This document shows positions 55,962 to 64,000 of a DNA stretch of 64,000 nt, in pieces (positions within the stretch are counted from its first letter, which is position 1; each line of letters begins with the position of its first letter). The translations under genes were made by a program, and so were the position numbers. This stretch comes from Hermatobates lingyangjiaoensis. Lineage: Eukaryota > Arthropoda > Insecta > Hemiptera > Hermatobatidae. The DNA lies in assembly GCA_026182355.1 (NCBI GenBank), contig JAPFBL010000553.1:1-64000 (forward strand), in the 5' to 3' direction. A model generated the notes under the pieces. The model ran no database searches. It saw only the letters and a list, made by a program, of their open reading frames with translations, and had not been told where the DNA came from.

Positions 55962-56110
55962 CAATCTCTAATTTTCGGTTCAACCATCTTCAGGAGAGGT
56001 AAAGGACGGTCTCCAACCATCTCTATATCAGTGCGTTTGGTTTCCCTCCTTTATCTCTCCTGAAGACGGTTCAAACGAAAATTAGAGACTGTAAGTTTGT
56101 GTTTTTAATT
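55962..56110. mobile_element. Family H fold-back element
   Basis: Arms acaatctctaattttcggtt with caaccatcttcaggagaggt (left), and tctcctgaagacggttcaaa with cgaaaattagagactgtaag (right). Core in sense: CTGAAGA, C, GGTT, CAA, a short closing pair, then GAAAAT. Related to D by layout. The centre holds gtctccaaccatctctatat then gtttggtttccc. Confidence 0.68.
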
Positions 56111-56114
56111 TCTC

Positions 56115-56390
56115 TATGTTTCTTTATGTACATTGAACTATATATATTCTGGGTAATCAAGAATTTATTTAAAAAATGTTGTGGATCATTTTCTCAAACT
56201 CCCATATCACTTACAGCATTATTGGTTTGTTGAACTTTTATCGTATATAGCTTTAAGTTTAATTCAATGTAAACTGTACTGAAATAATCTTAAAAACTAT
56301 GAGTTTTTCAAAAAAATGTTAAAATAAAAATATATAAAGAAATAAATACTCGCTATAAAATAGGAAAGACATCCAAACTGGATACAATAA
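56115..56390. other. AT-rich sequence
   Basis: Nothing recognised. Confidence 0.45.
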
Positions 56391-56392
56391 GA

Positions 56393-56615
56393 ATTTAAAA
56401 TCGAGAAGAGTAACATCAAGAGATTCAAGAGAAAAAGGATAGGTAGACCAATTACGCTGTAGACGCAACGGCAAGTAACTCAAACAACATAATCATTTGG
56501 GTTTTACTTGGCTTCTCCCTTCCTCTTTTCTTCTGAAGGTCAATTGCACAAAAATTTGAGTTCTTAAGTGTGTTTCCTTACTCAGTGGTTACTCTTCTTC
56601 GATTTTTTAACTCGT
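56393..56615. mobile_element. Family D fold-back element
   Basis: Left arm aaaatcgagaagagtaacat ... gagaaaaaggataggtagac; right arm cttcctcttttcttctgaag, gtcaattgcacaaaaatttg, agtgtgtttccttactcagt, cttcttcgattttttaactc. The centre gtagacgcaacggcaagtaa matches 39,085-39,105. The core is diverged (CTGAAGG). Confidence 0.65.
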
Positions 56616-56619
56616 AAAG

Positions 56620-56975
56620 AAATAAATAGATAAGAAACGTGAAAGAAATAAATATATCTTGAAAATTATTTTTTATCAAGATTAATTATTCGAATAGTAT
56701 AAATTTATATTCAGAATTTGTTTAGTAGTTTTCTGAATATTGTATTTACGCATATATTATTTATATTTATTTATGCATATCGCATATACAATTTGCTTAT
56801 TAATTTAGAGAGAAGAGTCGTTGATCTATTGATTATACAGTTGTTTGCCTCTGCAGGGGTCCGAGCACCAAGGGATGAGGGTTACAGTTGAGAGGTCAGA
56901 GACTCAATAAATCACTGAAGGGGACAATGAAGGGCGTGATTAGCAGGCAGATGGTCAGTGGTCAACTGCCTTTGC
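56620..56975. other. AT-rich then unique sequence
   Basis: Nothing recognised before the 80-bp array starts. Confidence 0.45.
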
Positions 56976-56979
56976 TGGC

Positions 56980-57740
56980 ACCCTGCAGTGCCTTGCCATT
57001 ACATAAACGCTCATGGCATGCTCTACCTGAACGGCTCCGATCTCTGTCATTCATTTTATCAACCTGCATTGACTTCCCATTACATAGACACTTATGGCAT
57101 GCACTACCTAAACGGCTACGATCTCTGTCATTCATTTTGTCAACCTCATTGACTTCCCATTACATAGACGCTAATAGCATGCTATACCTGAAAGGCTCCA
57201 TTTCTGACATTTATTTTGGTACCCTGCAGTACCTGGCCATTATATAGACGATCATGGCACGCTCTACCTGACGCTACGATGTCTGTCATTCATTTTATCA
57301 ACCTGCAGTGCCTTTCCATTACATAGATACTCATAGCATGCTCTACCTGAACGTTTACAATGTCTGTCATTCATTTTGTCAACCTGCAGTACCTTGCCAT
57401 TATATATATTATATATACGCTCATGGCAGGCTCTACCTGACGCTACGATGTCTGTCATTCATTTTATCAACCTGCAGTGCCTTTCCATTACATAGATACT
57501 CATAGCATGCTCTACCTGAACGGTTACAATGTCTGTCATTCATTTTGTCAACCTGCAGTGCCTTGTCATTACATAGACGCTCATAAATGTTCTACCTGAA
57601 CTGCTCTGATCCTTATCATCCATTTTGTTACGCTTCAGTGCCTTGCTGTTACATAGACGCTCATTTCACGATCTACCTGAACGGCTCCGACCTCTATCAT
57701 TCATTTGGTGACTCTGGAGTGCCTTGCATTACAATATAAT
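56980..57740. repeat. 80-bp minisatellite, nine to ten units
   Basis: The phase marker cctgcagtgcc (or variants) recurs near 56,982, 57,063, 57,143, 57,223, 57,302, 57,383, 57,471, 57,552, 57,631 and 57,712. Adjacent pairs from 57,223 to 57,551 repeat as a two-unit block (about 160 bp), so a higher-order structure exists. Open frames across it are repetitive by-products. Confidence 0.9.
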
Positions 57741-57744
57741 CGGA

Positions 57745-58035
57745 AGCTTTGGACATTCGGGAATTAAGTCAGGTGTTCCCTTAATCTGTAGAACCGATGC
57801 ATGACTGTATAATTAAAACTGGAAATGAATATGTATGACATTATATTAATATTTTAGATTTACATATAAATAGTTCACTTTATTTTGCACAGTTATGGAT
57901 TTCGTTTTTAAAACATCAAGAAGAATCTGGATTTATGAAACGATTAATCCCAAAAGCCTCAAGATAATTTTGATAACAAAAAATAAATCTCATTCAAACG
58001 AACTATATTTACTTTGTACTATAGATAACTCCCTG
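57745..58035. other. AT-rich sequence
   Basis: Nothing recognised. Confidence 0.45.
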
Positions 58036-58155
58036 ATGACATTGTATTTTTTAGTTAATATCTGAAGAAAAACACTACGTGTTGGAAACGCGATGTTTAA
58101 GCGATTAAAATTTTATATGTGGAGACCATTTCATTAGCTTTTTACCTTACAAAAT
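58015..58155 (+). mobile_element. Family C repeat, single copy
   Basis: Sense orientation: tagataactccctgatgaca, gttaatatctgaagaaaaac, actacgtgttggaaacgcga, ttttatatgtggagaccatt, ttagctttttaccttac. The core has CTGAAGA, A, a hairpin AACAC/GTGTT and GGAAAC. Confidence 0.72.
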
Positions 58156-58159
58156 AAAT

Positions 58160-58730
58160 CTCATTTGTTTTGTAGATGGCATAGACGAAAAGAAAATCAT
58201 CAGCGCTTTGTTTTCATTTTAAAGTCTACATGAAAACAAAATAATTTTCAAAATACTTATAAACTGTTCTAAAAGATCTGCATAGTTAAACAGAAATAAA
58301 GTCAGGAAACAAAAACTGAGGTAAAGTATAGTCTTGTTGTAGAATACTTGTCATTTGTATGTACGATTGAAGTTTGAATCTCACGACTGATTTTATATGA
58401 TTTATTTAAGTAGGAAATCTTGTTTATCCTGTCCATTAGAAAGGATAAACATTAAAAATCCGTAAGGATGATAAAACAGTTAAAGACCCCGCTCTAATAG
58501 ACTTAAGCAAGTAAAAAATCCAGGTCACCCGATGTGAAATCAAACCCACTTATCAGGCCTTCCCGTAAAGTTGATATTAGTACAGGTTCCAAATAACCCA
58601 CACCTTTCGCCAATAAAACAACACCAAGTAGCGTAAAAAACTATATGTGTTGATGTTTTGAAAAAAAGAAACAAATAAAACCTGATCGAGAACAACAACA
58701 ACAACATTGTTAATAACGCAAGAGTTAGTG
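58160..58730. other. AT-rich sequence
   Basis: Positions 58,330-58,560 faintly resemble SINE-body phrases but not enough to call. No gene recognised. Confidence 0.4.
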
Positions 58731-58734
58731 AATT

Positions 58735-59080
58735 CATTGTACGGTAAAAAGCTAATGAAATGATCTCCGCATATAGAAATTTAATTGTATAAACAACGCG
58801 TTTCAAACAGGTAGTGTTCTTCTTCAGGAATTAACTAAGGGTGAGTGTCTATGGTACAACTGTACAGTTGTACCATTGGACAATTGTACAACTGTGGTAC
58901 AACTGTATAGTTGTACCACAGACACTCACCCTTAGGTAATCCCTGAAGAAGAACACTACGTGTTCCAAACACGTTGTTTATACGATTAAATTTTTATATG
59001 TGGAGACCATTTCATTAGTTCTTTACCCTACAATGGGTAAATACCCACATAATAACTGATTGCACTACGTTAGAGTTAGT
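58735..59080. mobile_element. Family C fold-back element, complete
   Basis: Arms at about 58,738-58,852 and 58,917-59,030. Centre tacaactgtacagttgtacc with further short inversions. Right core: CTGAAGA, A, GAACAC, TAC loop, GTGTTC, CAAAC (one change from GAAAC). Left core: CTGAAGA with hairpin CTACCTGTTTGAAAC. The family terminus gtgattgcactac-like (ctgattgcactacgttagag) is at 59,055-59,075. One of the clearest inverted dimers in the window. Confidence 0.78.
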
Positions 59081-59084
59081 GAAT

Positions 59085-60855
59085 TATTACAGTTAGTAAA
59101 TCATCACACATAATTGTAGGTTTCTTCACTCGACCAGTTTTAAGCATTGTCCATAATCTGGAGCAGTATTTATGATTCTAGTTTCCATTTTATATATTTT
59201 TTTTTTCTTTTTCGATCTCAACTTCAAGAGGAAGTCAAGTTATAGTTGTTCCTATCTACGTAGTAAGATATCATGTTTGCCAGATACACATCAAAATGAA
59301 ACAAAACGTCAAATATTATATTTTCTTTTCTATTATAGAATAACACGCTCCACCTGAATACATTACATACATTAAAATCTTGAATAGTACAGTATAATCC
59401 TCATTAAGTTATTATGATTAGCTTACAGTAATAATAATCATGACAGTATAAAGTAATACCGTCTTTTTCTGAAAACAAGTCCTAGCGTGATGTTCAGGAC
59501 GTTTTGGACTATAAGCCCTCCCTTGAAAATAGGCCTAGTTAAGATAGTGATAAATATAATTCGTTAAAAATTGCTGTTGAATGTAGTAGGTATCTCTGGC
59601 TGTCGTAGTATTTCAGAGAATACTTTGGAAAAAAATATTCCAAGAAATTCCTTGTTTACCTCTCAAGTTCGTTTCAAGGAGGTTACTTAGAGAAGAAGTC
59701 ACAGCTGAATGAGAAAGAGAGATTGACGCCAATGATTCTACAGGAAACAGATTTGGAGGAAAATCAGAACGGAATTCAAAATTATGATAATTTATGACGA
59801 TGTTCCGGAAGATGACATGACTGTAATAGAATAAATTTAAATTTCTGTATAAAAATAAATTATAACAAAGATATGTAAATCTACTTAATTTACTTTAACC
59901 CCTCCCTTCGAGAATAAGCCCTAGCACGGATTTTGACCTAAAAATAAAGTAAGACGGTGCTTTGTATTTTCGCAAAAACACGGTTATAATACCAGACAGT
60001 AATAATATCATAATAATATATAATAATAATACTAAAAAAAAAACAATAATAATATCAAGTAATAACACGAAACAAAACAATAACTACACAATAACTGCCA
60101 AACCTCAACTGATTGTCAAAGAGTTTAAATTATGCTTACTTATAATAATGGTGAGTGTAGGACACTCCAGATTTGCCTACAAAGTTTTGAACATGAATAC
60201 TAAGTAACATTTTTTTTATCAATATTGTCTCGATTGATTTACTAAATAACTACAATTATGAACAAAAAAAAAAAGAGGGGAAAATCCATATTTAAAATTA
60301 GAGAGCTGATTAGTACTGGATTACTGGTCCTTTATAATGTCGTAATCAAAAAAATACTATGTGAAACTCTGATGACGATAAGTAGGTCGAAACATCATAG
60401 TTTGACTATAAATTTTTATATATGTCCAAAATAGTGGTTAACATTTTCACGCCATGTTAATTAGTTAATTATCGATTACGCAAATCTATTGACGTATAAT
60501 AATGTTTAATGTGAGACTTGTATTAGGGATATATAACTGTAATCAATTCGAGCCTAATCTGTCAAATAAGTGCTATTTCATAATAATAACAAGAAAATTA
60601 TTTTTTCTTGTTGAAATTTGTTTGTTCTAATAATATGTTAGGTTAGCCTCATTTTGATTGATTTAAATATAGAGATTAGAGTGAAAGCTGGCAAAGCAAA
60701 GCAATTTGAATTAATGTTGAAAGTGATGCAATCTTTTTGACTGAATCAGTTTGGAAATTTTTATCTGAAAATGTTAAAAATTACAGTTTTGATTTAGTAT
60801 AATTATGTTTAATTTCTTCTATAATGTATTTATGGTGTAAAATGTTATGTCAGGA
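59085..60855. other. AT-rich sequence
   Basis: A (TAA)n-like stretch at 59,998-60,060. No gene recognised. Confidence 0.45.
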
Positions 60856-60859
60856 GGAG

Positions 60860-61320
60860 AAAAAAAAAAGAAAAAAAATTTATAGTTAGTTGGTTGGTGT
60901 GTAGTAAGGTTTGTTATTAAGTAAGGCACTGGTTTATGGAAATACAGGGGTTTAATATATGATTGGGGTGGGGATATGTAATAACATCAGGAGTCAGTGA
61001 AGATAACAGCGACCTAAAATTATAGATATTGTTGGGGGGGGGATAGAACTAAGATTGATGTATGATTAGGAGTCCTTAATGATGGGCTAACGACACACCT
61101 GACTGATGGAGCTATTCCAGAATTTTATCGCAAGAGCCCCCCCCACTCCAAAGGCTCTCGTCACGCCAAGCAGGTATTAACGGACTTTCTGACGTCATCC
61201 ATGCTCATATTTTCACTGGCTGTCACCGAGTTTGAACATGAAAATTTATCACTTCAAATGACCGGCTATCAGCAACAAAGATGACTGAGCATGCTAACTA
61301 TTACCTTTTCCATTGCCTTT
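60860..61320. other. GC-richer unique block
   Basis: Includes a G-run (61,034-61,041) and C-run (61,137-61,145). No exon or repeat recognised. Confidence 0.3.
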
Positions 61321-61511
61321 TATAGTTGAAATCACAGGGACAACTTTCAACTATTAGCTTGGAACAGATCTTAAGATCATCTTTATGTTTTTATAACAGA
61401 ATTTTTATGACATCTTTAATCTTGAATTTATGAATATTAATACTTCATCATATTGATACTTTAATGAGCTAGAAACCAATATAAATAAGCAGGTTTTTGT
61501 AATACTTCATG

Positions 61512-61610
61512 AACAAACAAACTTATTGTCTCTAATTTTCGCTTGAACCATCATCAGGAGAGTTGAGATAGCGACACCAAGCGCACTTATAAAGCGACGG
61601 TTAATAAAGA
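61512..61610 (-). mobile_element. Family H single arm
   Basis: Minus-sense arm ttgtctctaattttcgcttg, aaccatcatcaggagagttg. Core in sense: CTGATGA, T, GGTTCAAGC, GAAAAT. Followed by agcgacaccaagcgcactta. Confidence 0.62.
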
Positions 61611-61659
61611 TCTGACCTAAATTAAAGATAATCTGTTTAGAACCTCATGAAAACATCAA

Positions 61660-62312
61660 AACCACGATTATATATATGGTTATTTCAAACCTCAAGAGAA
61701 GATGATCACTTTTAGAACTTCAAGTAAGGATTAACATCAAGTAAAGATGATTAATTTCAAAACCTCAAGAGAAGATGATCTCTTTTAGAACTTTAAGTAA
61801 GGATTAACATCAAGTAAAGATGATTAATTTCAAAACCTCAAGAGAAGATGATCACTTTTAGAACTTCAAGTAAGGATTAACATCAAGTAAAGATGATTAA
61901 TTTCAAAACCTCAAGAGAAGATGATCTCTTTTAGAACTTCAAGTAAGGATTAACATCAAGTAAAGATGATTAATTTCAAAACCTCAAGAGAAGATGATCA
62001 CTTTTAGAACTTCAAGTAAGGATTAACATCAAGTAAAGATGATTAATTTCAAAACCTCAAGAGAAGATGATCTCTTTTAGAACTTCAAGTAAGGATTAAC
62101 ATCAAGTAAAGATGATTAATTTCAAAACCTCAAGAGAAGATGATCTCTTTTAGAACTTCAAGTAAGGATTAACATCAAGTAAAGATGATTAATTTCAAAA
62201 CCTCAAGAGAAGATGATCACTTTTAGAACTTGAAGTAAGGATTAACATCAAGTAAAGATGATTAATTTCAAAACCTCAAGTAAAGATTATGTATTTCAGA
62301 ACTTGAGTAAAA
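61660..62312. repeat. 73-bp tandem array, eight units
   Basis: The phase marker aagtaaggattaacatcaag starts near 61,722, 61,795, 61,868, 61,941, 62,014, 62,087, 62,160 and 62,233, exactly 73 bases apart. Two unit types, gatgatcactttt (A) and gatgatctctttt (B), mostly alternate (A B A B A B B A). Units are otherwise almost identical, indicating recent amplification. No hammerhead-like core is present. Confidence 0.93.
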
Positions 62313-62314
62313 GT

Positions 62315-63055
62315 CATCAAGGAATCTTTAGATAATAAATCTCTTGCTAAGATAAAAATGAAAAAAAAAACAATGAATACGAGGAGATTGTTGCATTATT
62401 GTTGCTCACCTGTTATTTGCGACTTGTCACCTAGTTGCTATGTGGAAAGCAGAAAAATACAGTCCTTTTTTAAGCCAACTGTGCCAGAGGTTTTATTGTC
62501 CTGATATCTACAACATTAATTATTATTAATAATTATTATAATTCAGAAACTGTTTATTAAGAGTACATCATTTAAATACTGAGGAAAAATCTATTTGGAT
62601 GCATTTATATCAACATTTTAATATAAATTCTTAACATACTCTGAAATATCATTAAAAAGATAAGTATTTTGAATAACATAACAGAAGATATAACTATGTG
62701 TAAAACTAAAAGAAAATACTCGATGTTAATATTTATTTTATTTGTTACCTTCCACAACAAAATTATTTGGAAAAGCATGCAAAGAGATATCCATACAAAG
62801 AATTTGTAATACGTTAATATTATGTCAAATTGATTGTTAACTCAAAATGAGTTGACAAAAAAAAAATTCTATTTGTTACCTAGCTTATAAAGAAGACCTT
62901 CAACCATGTAAAAAACTGTTAATATAGGAGCAGTTTTAAAAATATAATATGTATGCTATTATATATGCAAAAATATGCTCCCCAAATACATATTATAAGT
63001 CAGTTTTACTCATTAATACAGTAATACATTATGCTAATATTGCAGTGTGATAACA
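62315..63055. other. AT-rich sequence
   Basis: Nothing recognised. Confidence 0.45.
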
Positions 63056-63059
63056 TTCA

Positions 63060-63200
63060 TTACATATACGCACTCTATAACAAAATATATATATATATAT
63101 ATATATTAATATATATATATATATAAATATATATTATAATATAGTAATTTACTTATATATATATTAATATTACTTTATATATTATTTACTTTAATATTCT
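63060..63200. repeat. (TA)n-rich tract
   Basis: Interrupted TA runs with several small palindromes. Confidence 0.85.
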
Positions 63201-63204
63201 TATT

Positions 63205-63445
63205 ATTTATTCTTATTAGTCATGTTATACGTTGACCTTTCAACTCTTTTATTCTAACCGCTTGTTTCTTGTTCATTATTGACCTTTGACCTTCTCTTTA
63301 TATTAACCTGTACTAATCCTTTTTTATCTATTTATAGCAATGACTGAGCATGAGTTGTCAATTTTAATTTAACATGTACTTGGCCAACTTCTTTTCCAGT
63401 TGAACCCTGTTAGCAGGAGGTTAGTTCGTAGAATCGAATCTCTCA
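63205..63445. other. AT-rich sequence
   Basis: Nothing recognised. Confidence 0.45.
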
Positions 63446-63449
63446 GTCT

Positions 63450-63600
63450 TAAGATCTTGGGTTTTTGACTCTGACGAAGACCGCTTGTTACGGTTGAAAG
63501 ATCTTAGTCTTGTTTTCCTATTTCTTATTGTGGTTTGATCATTGATTGTTATTCCACGTGTTTATGTGAAATCTTTATATATATATATATATATATATAA
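63450..63600 (+). mobile_element. Family B single arm, intact core
   Basis: Sense orientation: tttttgactctgacgaagac, cgcttgttacggttgaaaga, tcttagtcttgttttcctat, ttattgtggtttgatcattg, cacgtgtttatgtgaaatct, then (TA)n. The core is the consensus form CTGACGA, A, GACCG, loop, CGGTT, GAAAG. It lacks a left arm. Confidence 0.75.
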
Positions 63601-63602
63601 TA

Positions 63603-63905
63603 CATATTTATGCAGAAAAATCACAATTAAACACGTGATGCAATCAATTAAGTCCAAAACCACAAGAAAAAAGAAAAACAAAAGAAATGAATATGCTCTG
63701 AGTCCTTTCACTTTATGTTATCAGAGATCAAACAAAGCAAGAAAAAATACGGCAACAGAAAACTGAAGTTACTTTTCCTTCCACGATGGTTAACTTTTCT
63801 GTTCCCTTCTTTTTTTCATGCTTTGCTTGCTCTCTGATGGCATAAAGTGAATGATCTTAGAGCATTTATTTCGTTTTTCTCTCTTCTTGTGGTTTGAGAC
63901 TTCAT
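63603..63905. mobile_element. Family F fold-back element, diverged
   Basis: Outer arms: caattaagtccaaaaccaca, gaaatgaatatgctctgag (left) and ctctgatggcataaagtgaa, gatcttagagcatttatttc, cttcttgtggtttgagactt (right). A second, inner inverted pair (aaacaaagcaagaaaaaata with ttttttcatgctttgcttgc) sits in the centre. The acacgtgatg box is present as in 23,255-23,430. Confidence 0.62.
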
Positions 63906-64000
63906 AATACTTTTTATATATAATACACCAGCTATGTGATGATTGACGAATTACTCTTGTACAATTTGTATCTAATTTAATACCAACCTAATAACAATAG

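Noticed and set aside
61660..62312. Coding repeat protein
   Set aside because: 73 is not a multiple of three, so no frame is maintained between units, and stops occur in all frames.

Overview
The window is AT-rich, repeat-dominated DNA from a multicellular animal. No complete host gene is visible. The organism is probably an arthropod, but that is inference: the SINE family here ends in a TTAGG-type pentamer (43,911-43,935), and a Penelope-like retroelement (PLE) with a GIY-YIG endonuclease is present. No operons, bacterial-type signals or CRISPR arrays are visible. Coding potential is limited to a few exon-sized open stretches with plausible splice sites (9,788-9,880 and its duplicate at 12,636-12,728 on +; 16,465-16,605 on -; weaker ones at 25,445, 34,589 and 48,401) and to retroelement remnants (PLE endonuclease at 44.7-45.3 kb, LINE tail at 15.8-16.0 kb).

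Layout. 0-1.6 kb: unique sequence, one fold-back element, a poly-G run. 1,591-7,620: a direct tandem duplication of about 3.03 kb, each unit carrying the same series of fold-back elements. 7.6-8.3 kb: a roughly 175-bp tandem repeat. 8,248-13,925: a second tandem duplication of about 2.84 kb. 13.9-22.2 kb: SINEs, a LINE remnant, a long hairpin and a 74-bp array. 22.5-24.3 kb: a dense cluster of different fold-back families. 25-38 kb: mostly unique AT-rich DNA with SINEs and microsatellites, one nested insertion with a clear target-site duplication (33.3-33.6 kb), and islands of higher GC. 38-46.1 kb: more fold-back elements, a complete hAT-type MITE (40,990-41,311), a SINE and a 1.5-kb palindrome made of two head-to-head PLE 3' ends. 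46-64 kb: unique DNA, SINEs and four minisatellite blocks (90, 133, 80 and 73 bp) between further fold-back elements.

The unifying signal is a short structural core that recurs in at least seven otherwise dissimilar repeat families: CTGANGA, one extra base, a hairpin whose two arms covary between families, then GAAA. This is the layout of a hammerhead ribozyme core (C3-A9, helix II, G12-A14), and position 7, the one free position of the natural consensus, takes all four bases. PLEs and retrozyme-like elements are known to carry hammerhead ribozymes. Here the core sits in PLE-linked, LTR-like or non-autonomous repeats that mostly occur as inverted dimers flanked by (TA)n, and once as a 74-bp tandem array. 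The families differ in primary sequence but share architecture, which suggests a lineage of ribozyme-bearing, PLE-mobilised small elements. Catalytic activity is not shown: the extra base after A9 departs from the strict consensus and helices I and III are weak.

Limits: the duplications, the perfect palindrome and patches of apparent base loss (for example 8,140-8,300 and 13,600-13,800) could partly be assembly artefacts. Family letters A-H are local labels used only in this annotation.
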